A stretch of DNA of 64,000 nt. It comes from Fidelibacterota bacterium. Lineage in GTDB: Bacteria; Fidelibacterota; UBA8477; JABMPR01. The position numbers were made by a program, and so were the translations under genes. Under the pieces are notes generated by a model. It ran no database searches. It was not told the origin of the DNA and worked only from the letters and a program-made list of their open reading frames with translations. Positions 31,014 through 39,836 of the stretch are shown here, piece by piece. The DNA lies in assembly GCA_016844955.1 (NCBI GenBank), contig JAERTH010000050.1, positions 1 through 64,000 of the forward strand, read 5' to 3'. Position 1 is the stretch's first letter, and each line of letters begins with the position of its first letter.

Positions 31014-33464
31014 CTAGACCTCTCCTGTTTCGTTTATTTGGTCACTACTTGGTCTTGATTTTGGTAGGTTCATGTAAAAAATGTTACCTTTGGGATCGTT
31101 AGCCTCTACGCCTACCTCTGCTCCATGAGCTTCAGCAATGCGTTTTACGATGGCTAATCCCAACCCACTCCCCCGCATTTTTCCATTCTCAAGTTGAACA
31201 CTCCGCTGGAAAATGGCGATTTGATCTTCAGCGTGAATGGTATTCCCCATATCGCTAACTGTAAACCGTATTTCATGCTCAAATTCCTCCAGTGTTACTT
31301 TTACTTCCTGCCCCTCAGGTGCATATTTCAGAGCATTGCTCAGGTAATTCCTGAATATCTCAGCTATAATCGGATTCACGGTGCAAATGAGATCAGTAAC
31401 TATGGAAATTTTAAGTGGCTTTTGTTTGCTCAAGAAACCTGGCTTAAACTCTTCGGTAAGTTCAAGTGCAAGCTCACTCAGATCGAGTGACTCCATAGCG
31501 ATTCTTTCACCCAGGGTTACCCTGGCCAAAGCCGTTGTATTGGCAATAACCTTCAATAAGGCATCAGAGCTATCCTTAATTAACTGCACTTCCTCGCTGA
31601 CCTGGTCTTCCATAGTCAATATTTCAGCTACACTGGATATTACTCCAGCCGGATTTTTGAGATCGTGTGAGAGAATATCCAGAAGCAGGGCTTTTATATT
31701 ATTGGAATCACTTAACTGGGAAGCAAGTTGACGATGCCTGGCTTCAGAATCGCGAAGTTTTGCATCCTCAATATTGATTTTTATAGTAATGGCGATTTGA
31801 TCCGATACAAAGCCCAGCATGCTTTTGTCACTCTCACTATAGACCACATCTTTTGAGTAACTTTGAACCGCCATCACGCCAATGGGTTTTCCTTCAACTA
31901 TCAGAGGAGATCCCAACCACTGTTCTGAGGGTGTACCCAGTAGGTCGATTTTACCCTCCTTATTCATGGCATAGAAGTTTTCCTTACTGACCAGAATGGG
32001 TTGAGCACTTTTCAGAACATAAGCTGAGATTCCTCTTTCGCCTTGGACTGGATCAGGTGGCGCCGAATCAAATTCATCATGGTAATAGGGATATGTAAAC
32101 TCATCGCGTTCTTCATTATATAATGCAACGTAAAAATTTCGGGTATCCAACACCGCGCTTAAACTGTGTTGAATGGCCTCAAACAGTTCGGGAAGCTCCT
32201 TGATCTTGTTGGTTAACTCTCCGATCTCATACATCACTTCTTTAGCACGCAAAGTTTGATTTTGTTGGGTAACATCTTTAAGTAGAATAATACCACCATG
32301 AATATGATCAGTCCCTGAGACGAGTCGCTCAAAGGCAGCATCCACCTCTACCTTTTTTCCCTGGACATCGAGGAAGCCCGAATACTCAGAGTCCTGCCCC
32401 TGAAGTGCCGCTTCAATTGAAGGGATGATTGGGGTCATTTCATCATGGTCATAAATATTTCTACTTTCCTGGGGTGGAAATTCAAAGCTGAATAGTGAGG
32501 CTGCTTCCAGATTCCAATCTGTGATAACACCTTTTGAACTGTACCGGAGTAAACAGGCGGGCGACTTATCAAAGATAGTTCTGAACTTTATTTCAGAATC
32601 TTCAACAATTTTGTGAGCCTCTGCCAATTGAGCATTCGATTTAATTCTGGAGTAGGAAAAGAAGCCTGCCAGGATACTAATAGCGATAATTACTAACTGG
32701 GAAACAAGACGCGTGAAATCCGTTGTTATTTCCTGGGATGATCCTGGCACAATCTGTAACTCCCAGGATTGACCAAGAATGGTAAAGTTGTGGCGCCCTA
32801 TTGCCACAGGATTCTCAAAGTTCTTTGATTCACCCCTTAGATATGCCTGGGTACCAGAAAGGAGAACCGTATAGTTAAACGCTCTCACCGAATTGCCAAA
32901 ACATTGTAGAATCAATTCTTCAACCCGGAATACCCCATTTATATAGCCAGCAATATTATCATCTATGGTGATAGGTAGATAAAACGCAACGCCTACGCCT
33001 CCCTGAACCAGTTCGATAAGTGGTGTCCCCGTATCAATTTGATACAGGTGGCTTCGACTAAAAGCCTGGGCAGCGCCCTTGGCTGCCTGCTCTACCAGAT
33101 TTACACCCATGGCCGGCTGGTTTGTACTCAGCGGAGTAATCCATTGAATAATACCGTTTTCATCGATCCAATTAATCGCCTGAAACCCGGGCAACTCATG
33201 CTGGATCAGCAAGGCTCTTGTTCGGAAATCAGATTCCTTCAAAAGCGGCTGATGTTCCATCCGCTCTCTAAGGAAATCTAGGCGGGTCAAGCGTGTATTA
33301 ATAAACTCGTGTAACCTGATGCCGACTTGTTCAGCCGTAATTTGGATTTTTATATCAAGTTTTTCACTTTCCTGGTTCTGAACATAGATGAGCGCGAGAT
33401 TGCCACCAATTGCAACAGCAATTACAAGGGCAATTGGGATGAATATAATTCTATTCAGTTTCAT
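31014..33464 (-). CDS. Membrane hybrid-sensor histidine kinase: CHASE-PAS-GAF-HisKA-HATPase
   Basis: An 816-residue sensor. TM1 is at 7-28 and an extracytoplasmic CHASE-type domain at about 45-245 ('GFQAINWIDENGIIQWITPL'). TM2 is at about 253-271, PAS at 290-402, GAF at about 415-565 and HisKA follows, with the phosphorylated H600 in 'DILSHDLKNPAGVIS'. The HATPase domain carries the N box 'FRNYLSNALKYAPEG' and 'GSGLGLAIVKRIAEAHG'. The CHASE domain points to an external small-molecule cue and the GAF domain to a second cytosolic input. It lacks a receiver of its own; the single-domain regulator downstream fills that place. Confidence 0.9.
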   Translation of the reverse strand: MKLNRIIFIPIALVIAVAIGGNLALIYVQNQESEKLDIKIQITAEQVGIRLHEFINTRLTRLDFLRERMEHQPLLKESDFRTRALLIQHELPGFQAINWIDENGIIQWITPLSTNQPAMGVNLVEQAAKGAAQAFSRSHLYQIDTGTPLIELVQGGVGVAFYLPITIDDNIAGYINGVFRVEELILQCFGNSVRAFNYTVLLSGTQAYLRGESKNFENPVAIGRHNFTILGQSWELQIVPGSSQEITTDFTRLVSQLVIIAISILAGFFSYSRIKSNAQLAEAHKIVEDSEIKFRTIFDKSPACLLRYSSKGVITDWNLEAASLFSFEFPPQESRNIYDHDEMTPIIPSIEAALQGQDSEYSGFLDVQGKKVEVDAAFERLVSGTDHIHGGIILLKDVTQQNQTLRAKEVMYEIGELTNKIKELPELFEAIQHSLSAVLDTRNFYVALYNEERDEFTYPYYHDEFDSAPPDPVQGERGISAYVLKSAQPILVSKENFYAMNKEGKIDLLGTPSEQWLGSPLIVEGKPIGVMAVQSYSKDVVYSESDKSMLGFVSDQIAITIKINIEDAKLRDSEARHRQLASQLSDSNNIKALLLDILSHDLKNPAGVISSVAEILTMEDQVSEEVQLIKDSSDALLKVIANTTALARVTLGERIAMESLDLSELALELTEEFKPGFLSKQKPLKISIVTDLICTVNPIIAEIFRNYLSNALKYAPEGQEVKVTLEEFEHEIRFTVSDMGNTIHAEDQIAIFQRSVQLENGKMRGSGLGLAIVKRIAEAHGAEVGVEANDPKGNIFYMNLPKSRPSSDQINETGEV

Positions 33465-33796
33465 GTAGTTTCTTGCTCAATCCCCTTTCGAAATGTGCAA
33501 GGCTGACGATAACCAATTTTTACGGCTACCGAAAGAAAAATCAGAGGCAATTTACCTCAACTCTCAGTCCAAGGCGTTTACTTCAGGATTATCGTCCCGT
33601 TTAAGCATATCATTAAGTTCTTTTTGGGTATTTATCTGTCTATTGAGGGGTCAAAAAAAAAGATCTACTTGAAAACAGCATTGAGTTATATGCAGATGCA
33701 GTGGTCTTGAATTGCCAGCCGTATGGTACAGGATGCCCCATGCACTGATATCTGAGATTAGCTTAAGAAATGATGAGTCACATCATGAGTGATTGA
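33465..33796. other. Intergenic gap with no gene seen
   Basis: These 332 bases lie between the DUF5916 gene and the kinase gene, both on the minus strand. I see no ORF with a ribosome site, no RNA gene and no clear terminator; a homopolymer run of nine A is at about 33653-33661. The part next to 33465 probably holds the kinase promoter. Confidence 0.5.
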
Positions 33797-36451
33797 TTAA
33801 AAGTTGAGAACCTTGTTAACTTTAATGAGAAAAATATTGTCGGCATCCAGGTCAATTAGAGAACCCAGATCATCAGCAGGGTCAAATTTCCACTTGGGAT
33901 CATAGGCAGAAGCCCCTCGGGACCAGACCAGATAAATGACTGAACCAGGTGAGTACTCCCATCGCAAAACCATATTGGAGGTCAACTCGCTATAGTTGAA
34001 ATCTGAATACACATATGAAACTGGCCAGTAGTCTATGGTACCATCCTGATCCAGGTCTGCGCTTTCCAGAGCTCCAGAGCCATCAAACGACATGGAATTG
34101 ACAGGCAATGCAGTAAAACGATTATCAAAGTCTCTGGCCGTGTTATCCGCTACTTCCCTGATGTTTAAATAGTCAGCACCCATGATGAAGGCCTGGACAT
34201 AAGCTTGTAATGACAAAGTAGTACTCAGGGTAACATCAGCTCTAAAAGTGAGTGTGGTCTGAGCTAATTTCAGATCCGAGAAAATGTAATGGGAGTTATC
34301 CGTTGAATCCTTCATCTCGGTTATCCAGGCCCAGGTGTCATCCATAAAATGGAAATTGGGTCCTAATGATAAGGATACATTTTTCCTGGGTCTAAACCTG
34401 AGGTAGGGAGAAAGATTGAAACTATGCACATCATCCAAGCTGTAAAAATAGCTACTGGAAAGATGAGCGCTAAAATTTTGTCGTGAATCAGATCCAATAT
34501 TGCCCCAGGCGTTTATGTTGTCTGAGATCTGAATTGAGGGTCCACCGTGCAGATGAAAAGCGTTGACTCCACCTCTATTCATGTTCACACCGGCACTGAC
34601 AGTCCAATTATTAGTCAGGGTGGCATGGCCATTCACATTGCCCCCCACGCCTTTAAATTCAGCTCCAAAGGTCCAATTTGCCCACTGGTTAAAATTCAAG
34701 CTATAGTTGAGGAATATTTCACCAGGTTCCCAGTGTCTGTAACCTACCCAGATGAACTCATTGATATTGTCTACTGAACGCATGAAGCCAAGGTCATTTA
34801 CCTCCAATCCTGGGCTGGTGGCCAGCAGGCCAGAGAAGATACTGACTTTCCCTTCAGATTTCCCCATGATAAACTTGCCACCCATGCCTGTGAGTGAGGT
34901 GGCACTTGAGTCCACTGACAAGTGTGGAGCATCAGGGCGTTGAAAGTAACGTGCGGGATGAATTTGTGTATTTAGGATGGCTTCTTCGCTACCAATCACG
35001 TGACTCACTGCCAAGGCAGATTCAATTGAATATACTCTATCTCCAAATCGATGGCTAAAATCCAAACCACCCGTGTAGGCTTTTTCTCTGAGCCATTCCA
35101 TGTTTGTGCCGTCCAAGGACCTGGTGGTTGATGTAAATATTCCACCCAGTGTTGTGAGACCATCCTGATAATCCTGTTGAATTCTGGTCAATATATAAGT
35201 AGTAGCTGGTTCAATGATATTGCTTGAAGTGTGGCCATCTGCATAGTGCACGATGGCTTCCTCTTCAGCAGTGGCGGCAGACATAATGCCAATGGAAAGC
35301 CCATTATCCAGCTTACCTGTAAACTTTCCCGCTGCTATGATCCGGGTAAATTCCGGAGCGTCTACAGAGGTAACATCTTCGCCATCATAAACGGGTCTGC
35401 CATGGGGAGCACGTCCAATGCGTCTTGAGTAAAATAGTGTATTGGATGAATTATCACCATCTCCAAACCCCATTGAAAAATTGAGAATATTCCCACCTTC
35501 CATGAAAAAGGGTCGTTGCTCGCGAAAATAGCTCTCAAATTCTGTAAGGTTGAATTCCGCTGGATCCGCTTCGACTTGCCCAAAATCTGGATTGACTGTC
35601 CCACTGAAGGTCAGTCCCAGGTCGAAGTTCTTTCTAATATCAACACCGATATTGCCAGCATTTTCATAAGCATCAGAATTACTGAAATCAGCATCATTTA
35701 CCCCCACTTGGCCCATCAGGTACGGGGTCATATAGATGGGTTGAACTGCTTGGACCTCTTTTAAACCATCGAGTTGTCCATAGTTGGAAACAAAACCTGT
35801 CTCTTCATGTGACCAATGGCTCCAGATAGCCAGTTCATTGTCATTTCTGGGTAATTCCCGGTAGACATTAAATCCCCAGATAAGATTTTCGGCACTGTTA
35901 AATCGTAATTCTCTAAATGGAATTGCAAATTCAGCGGACCAGCCCAAATTGTCGATGCTTACAGCTCCATCCCAAACAGCGTTCCAGTCAAAGTCTGCAT
36001 CAGTATCATCAAAGCGTCTTAAATCCTGCTTAACACCTGCAGCATTCAATCCAAACTCAAAAGCAGTGCGGTGATCATTATAGCTATCAATGGATATGTA
36101 CACCCAGTCCGAGGGTGAGGATTCATCCCGCCGAGTCAAAATTCCATGTATAAGTTCGGGTTGATTGTCATAAGCTCTGATAGCCACGTAGAGCTGCTCT
36201 TCATCGTAGCAAACTGCAAACTCAGTTTTTTGGCTGGAGGGTGCGCCATCTTCGGGATTGCGTTGTAGAAAATCTCCCTGCCAGGAGATGTCTTGCCAGA
36301 TTTTATCCTGGAGCTGTCCGTCTATTTTTATTTCCGAATCGTTGATCCGAAAGGCTGAAACACGTTGATCCGGCTCGTTCGCTTGCATCTGGGGTGCTCC
36401 CAGGATAAATCCAGGTACAAGAATCCACGAAAGAATTGTTTGAACGCGCAT
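33797..36451 (-). CDS. DUF5916 outer-membrane protein with CBM9-like N-terminal domain
   Basis: An 884-residue exported protein. A signal peptide (MRVQTILSWILVPGFILGAP) precedes a CBM9-like beta-sandwich at about 30-215 ('IKIDGQLQDKIWQD', 'FAVCYDEEQLYVAIRAYDN', 'WSAEFAIPFRELRF'). The DUF5916 body includes 'GTVNPDFGQVEADPAEFNLT' and 'EQRPFFMEGGNILNF'; the remainder is beta-barrel-like. Family members are outer-membrane proteins of FCB bacteria with no settled function. The ATG at 36451 is preferred because AAAGGA lies nine bases upstream; the ATG at 36460 abuts that ribosome site. It lies 38 bases after the VSGD-repeat gene, so the two may be one operon. Confidence 0.85.
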   Translation of the reverse strand: MRVQTILSWILVPGFILGAPQMQANEPDQRVSAFRINDSEIKIDGQLQDKIWQDISWQGDFLQRNPEDGAPSSQKTEFAVCYDEEQLYVAIRAYDNQPELIHGILTRRDESSPSDWVYISIDSYNDHRTAFEFGLNAAGVKQDLRRFDDTDADFDWNAVWDGAVSIDNLGWSAEFAIPFRELRFNSAENLIWGFNVYRELPRNDNELAIWSHWSHEETGFVSNYGQLDGLKEVQAVQPIYMTPYLMGQVGVNDADFSNSDAYENAGNIGVDIRKNFDLGLTFSGTVNPDFGQVEADPAEFNLTEFESYFREQRPFFMEGGNILNFSMGFGDGDNSSNTLFYSRRIGRAPHGRPVYDGEDVTSVDAPEFTRIIAAGKFTGKLDNGLSIGIMSAATAEEEAIVHYADGHTSSNIIEPATTYILTRIQQDYQDGLTTLGGIFTSTTRSLDGTNMEWLREKAYTGGLDFSHRFGDRVYSIESALAVSHVIGSEEAILNTQIHPARYFQRPDAPHLSVDSSATSLTGMGGKFIMGKSEGKVSIFSGLLATSPGLEVNDLGFMRSVDNINEFIWVGYRHWEPGEIFLNYSLNFNQWANWTFGAEFKGVGGNVNGHATLTNNWTVSAGVNMNRGGVNAFHLHGGPSIQISDNINAWGNIGSDSRQNFSAHLSSSYFYSLDDVHSFNLSPYLRFRPRKNVSLSLGPNFHFMDDTWAWITEMKDSTDNSHYIFSDLKLAQTTLTFRADVTLSTTLSLQAYVQAFIMGADYLNIREVADNTARDFDNRFTALPVNSMSFDGSGALESADLDQDGTIDYWPVSYVYSDFNYSELTSNMVLRWEYSPGSVIYLVWSRGASAYDPKWKFDPADDLGSLIDLDADNIFLIKVNKVLNF

Positions 36452-36489
36452 ATGTTTCATTCCTTTTCATGGGAGTCAGAGGCAGATAA

Positions 36490-37203
36490 TTATTGGTTCC
36501 TGACCTCCGCATTTTTTATTTCACCCAGCACTTTTCCACCGTTGGCCAAATAGACGATAACATTTGTGTCAGGTTCTTTTACTAGAATTGAGCCTTTGAC
36601 TACAGAATTCATATCAACAATTATTTTGAGTTTCCCGGGATTGTGGAAAAGTGAGCTCGACTTGCGGTTAATTATTATATCACCATCAATCATGGCCTCA
36701 TTGTAAAGAGAAATGTCACCGGATACTGTTTCCAGAGATCCGCGTAGTCTTGCGTCATCCAGCTCGATGTCCCCACTCACTGTGGAAATATTTTCATGAA
36801 CATTTGAGCCCAGGTCGCAAACAATATCCCCGCTTACTGTCTCAAGGGAGCCCTTGATGCTGCCCTTCTCATAGATGTGTATATCACCACTTACGCTTTC
36901 CAAATCCGCTGTTCTGGCGCCTTTTCCAATGGAGATGTCTCCACTGACCACATTGATACTTTGAACCCTGGCTTTGTTTCCTACAGCGATATCACCACTG
37001 ACAGTCGATATTCCAGATTTAATCTCCGCATCATTTCCGATGACCACATCACCACTAACACTTGATATGGCTTTTGATACCCGCTCTCCCTTGACAATGT
37101 GTATATCGCCACTCACTGTGGACTGCGCAAAGGACAGGGAACCAAGACCCACCAAAATCAGATAAATGATAATATTTGAATTTCTTTTCATTGTGTACCC
37201 CAT
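36490..37203 (-). CDS. Exported VSGD(I/V)-repeat protein, predicted beta-solenoid
   Basis: A 237-residue protein with a signal peptide (cleavage likely after 'LSFA', about residue 26). It then has eight copies of V-S-G-D-(I/V) at residues 30, 49, 68, 86, 104, 123, 142 and 160, spaced 18 or 19 apart. The units have the form '(T/S)VSGDI.(I/V)....(.)I(.)...(I/L)', which suggests one turn of a solenoid per unit, as in DUF4097-like and bactofilin-type sheets. A C-terminal tail (about 175-237) is less regular. AAGGAG lies eight bases before the ATG. It is followed by the DUF5916 gene. No function is known to me; a surface or periplasmic scaffold is a guess. Confidence 0.8.
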   Translation of the reverse strand: MGYTMKRNSNIIIYLILVGLGSLSFAQSTVSGDIHIVKGERVSKAISSVSGDVVIGNDAEIKSGISTVSGDIAVGNKARVQSINVVSGDISIGKGARTADLESVSGDIHIYEKGSIKGSLETVSGDIVCDLGSNVHENISTVSGDIELDDARLRGSLETVSGDISLYNEAMIDGDIIINRKSSSLFHNPGKLKIIVDMNSVVKGSILVKEPDTNVIVYLANGGKVLGEIKNAEVRNQ

Positions 37204-37717
37204 GATTTACGCTCCTTCGCTAAATATTTTTGGCAACTTTCGACTATCGGTCACTGCTATCGATAAATGGCAACTACAAAATTGTCGTCAAATGTCGGGG
37301 ATATTCAAACCAATCTCATGCCAGCGGTTCACCCATTACGATACCATGTTAATTATATTGCATTTATATCTGTATTCATGAACATATTCGCGAATGAGAT
37401 CAAAACAAACATATCATATTTACATACTACCATTTAAAATTGATATAACGCAAACCCATCCTACTGACAATCTCACCCAAAAACCATCACTGGCTCAAGA
37501 ATTTGAATTAACCTGCGATGATGGTGAGTAGGATGCATCTATGTTCTTCCTTATAGACGTAGATCTCTCCTGTGGGAAGACATTTCCGTGACAGGTGGAA
37601 AAATGACTGGCGATTATTATTCGAATAAGAATTGATAATCCTGATTCGGGGACTATCAATACAGATAGATTCTGATTATATTAGTATAAAGTGAAAAAAA
37701 ATATTGGGAGCTTTTTT
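37204..37717. other. Divergent intergenic region, AT-rich
   Basis: About 510 bases separate the minus-strand VSGD-repeat gene from the plus-strand signalling island. No convincing ORF is present. It must hold promoters for both directions. A short inverted pair TTGATA...TATCAA lies in the last 90 bases before the phosphatase gene, but I cannot assign a regulator. Confidence 0.4.
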
Positions 37718-38908
37718 GTGCGAGTACTCGTAGCAGAAGATGATTTGACGATACGTACCTGGCTAAAGGTTAAACTTCAAAAGTGGGGTTACGATATTGA
37801 TCTGGCTGCAGATGGTGTTCAAGCTTATGACTTATATCAGGAATATAAGCATAGTCTCGTACTCGTAGATTGGATAATGCCCAGGATGGATGGCATCGAA
37901 TTAATTCGAAAGATTCGTGAAGACAGCAGCATTGGCAAGACCTATATCATCATTATCACAGCAAAACAAACGGGTGATGACCTGATCTCTGGTGTAGAAG
38001 CTGGGGCGGATGATTATATCATCAAGCCCGTAGAGAGTGATGAATTACATGCCAGAATAATTGCAGCCGAACGAATTCTTTCACTTGAGCTCGAGCTCCA
38101 AAAGCGCAATGAAAGTCTTGAATACGCAAACATGCAGATGAAACAGGATATGGCAGTTGCTGCCCGCATTCAACAATCCTTTTTACCTCACGAAGTTCCC
38201 CAGTTTGAAAAAGTAGCCTTCGAATGGGGCCTACTGCCCTGCGATGAACTGGCTGGAGATGCCTTAAATGTGATTCAGTTGGATGACACACATGTCGGCT
38301 TTTACCTGCTGGATGTGAGTGGCCATGGGGTGGCAGCAGCATTATTGGCTATGACCCTAATCCACACACTTTCTGCTGACAAGCCCAACTCAGTCCTATT
38401 CCAAAGCACAGGTGAAATAGACAAGTCGTACCAGATTTGCCCACCCTCGGAGCTTGCCTCACGACTTAATAATCAGTTCCCCATGGATGATATTATTGGA
38501 CAATATTTTACCTTTGTCTATGGCATTCTTGACATGCTGACCATGCGTGTCAACTATACTTCAGCTGGTCATCCTGGACCGGTGGTTATACCTGCTCAAG
38601 GTGAAGCTCGGTCTTACCCCTCAACTGGGATGCCTGTGGGTTTTATTCCAAACAGCCTTTATGAAGAAAAGGAAATTCAAATGGTTTCGGGAGATCGTCT
38701 CTTCTTTTTCTCCGATGGGATTCCTGAATCTACCAATAAATATGATGAACAGTTTGGAAATGAACGACTGATGCGGATACTGCAGCAAAACCATGCAAAA
38801 ATGACCTTGCGTGAAGTTATTGACAATCTAGCGGTTTCCGCCTTGAAATGGAATGGCCTTTCACCTATGACAGATGATGTTTCCATTGTAGGTCTTGAAA
38901 TAAAATAA
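37718..38908 (+). CDS. Response regulator with PP2C-type (SpoIIE/RsbU) phosphatase output
   Basis: A receiver-controlled serine phosphatase of 396 residues. The receiver (1-120) has 'VLVAEDDLT', phospho-acceptor D51 in 'LVLVDWIMPRMDG', and Lys in 'YIIKPVES'. A coiled-coil linker (about 125-160, 'ELELQKRNESLEYANMQMKQ') leads to the SpoIIE domain, whose metal ligands are visible in 'DELAGDALNV', 'LLDVSGHGVAAALLAM', 'FFFSDGIPES' and 'MTDDVSIVGL'. The start GTG at 37718 follows GGGAG by seven bases and gives the typical opening MRVLVAEDD; the longer GTG start adds nine Lys/Phe-rich residues. The expected substrate is a phosphorylated STAS protein such as that at 39382-39666. Confidence 0.92.
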   Translation: MRVLVAEDDLTIRTWLKVKLQKWGYDIDLAADGVQAYDLYQEYKHSLVLVDWIMPRMDGIELIRKIREDSSIGKTYIIIITAKQTGDDLISGVEAGADDYIIKPVESDELHARIIAAERILSLELELQKRNESLEYANMQMKQDMAVAARIQQSFLPHEVPQFEKVAFEWGLLPCDELAGDALNVIQLDDTHVGFYLLDVSGHGVAAALLAMTLIHTLSADKPNSVLFQSTGEIDKSYQICPPSELASRLNNQFPMDDIIGQYFTFVYGILDMLTMRVNYTSAGHPGPVVIPAQGEARSYPSTGMPVGFIPNSLYEEKEIQMVSGDRLFFFSDGIPESTNKYDEQFGNERLMRILQQNHAKMTLREVIDNLAVSALKWNGLSPMTDDVSIVGLEIK

Positions 38909-39381
38909 TCACCTACTGCTTCATTTTCGATTCAACACCACCATTAAATAGTGTCCAAATTGCTTTACAACCTCCTCAGTCGTATGCTTGATGGCGATAA
39001 TGAAGCTGGGAATATTTTTCCGCTTTTACGGTATTAATTGCTACGCGAAACTGATATTGTAGGAATGTTTCTCTAATTCTAATATATTTTTTCAAATCTA
39101 CCCACACAGACAATTAGCACTGAATTCTCGCGCTTTGTCACAATCATTAGCGCAGAGCTCAGAAGCCTATCATGGCTCATATTACGTATGAATTTTCCTG
39201 CTCAACCACTCAAGATTTCCCAATCCCTGTCGATCATAGTTGTACCAGAGATTGGGAAGCTTGACTTAAGCTTTTGTTTTCAATGGCATGTAGTTTGAAA
39301 AATAATAACGGAAATTGGATACCGTGCAAAGATTTCTGGCGGTTATCCTCCTTGAAAAGAAGATAAGCTGGAGAACAAACC
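38909..39381. other. Intergenic gap with an inverted repeat
   Basis: These 473 bases contain no supportable ORF. An inverted repeat TTCCCAATC / GATTGGGAA sits at 39217-39225 and 39250-39258, overlapped by a small AAGCTT-GACTT-AAGCTT hairpin followed by TTGTTTT (39257-39280), which could stop plus-strand transcription arriving from the phosphatase gene. A promoter for the STAS/CheA run is expected in the last 100 bases. Confidence 0.4.
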
Positions 39382-39666
39382 ATGAGCACGACGCCCATCG
39401 TCATTACACCTGATTCAGACATCGTTGGCAACTCTACACACGATCTGAAAAAGGAATTTTCAAATTTGATTAAGGACGGGAAAGTAAATTTTAAGCTGGA
39501 TCTGGCTAAGGTTAGCATGATTGATTCATTGGGAATCGGCGTACTTGTCGCAACCAGAAATTCAGTCCGACAATCAGACGGTGAATTTAGTATCGTAAAT
39601 CTGTCTGAAGATCTTACCCAACTCTTTTCAAACATGAGGATCATTGAATTTTTGAATGTCAGCTGA
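39382..39666 (+). CDS. STAS-domain anti-sigma-factor antagonist-like protein
   Basis: A 94-residue STAS protein of the SpoIIAA/RsbV type. The phosphorylatable serine is in 'MIDSLGIGVLVATRN', with the usual 'KLDLAKV' strand before it. In partner-switch systems such a protein is phosphorylated by an RsbW-like kinase (candidate at 54888-55298) and dephosphorylated by a PP2C phosphatase (candidate at 37718-38908). It lies directly before cheA, so its target could also be a chemotaxis component. A CTGGAGAA ribosome site lies about 9 bases before the ATG. Confidence 0.88.
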   Translation: MSTTPIVITPDSDIVGNSTHDLKKEFSNLIKDGKVNFKLDLAKVSMIDSLGIGVLVATRNSVRQSDGEFSIVNLSEDLTQLFSNMRIIEFLNVS

Positions 39667-39836
39667 CATTATCACACGATGTGATTCTCATGATTAAACA
39701 CTTAAACAATTACTCAGCGCTCGAATGGAAGTCTATTCCGGGTGCATACTTGTTTCTTCTGTCAAAATTGCCGAAGGTCCTGATGCCTACTCTATCAGGG
39801 ATGGAAGAAGTATAATCAAATGGTCCGGAGGTAAAC

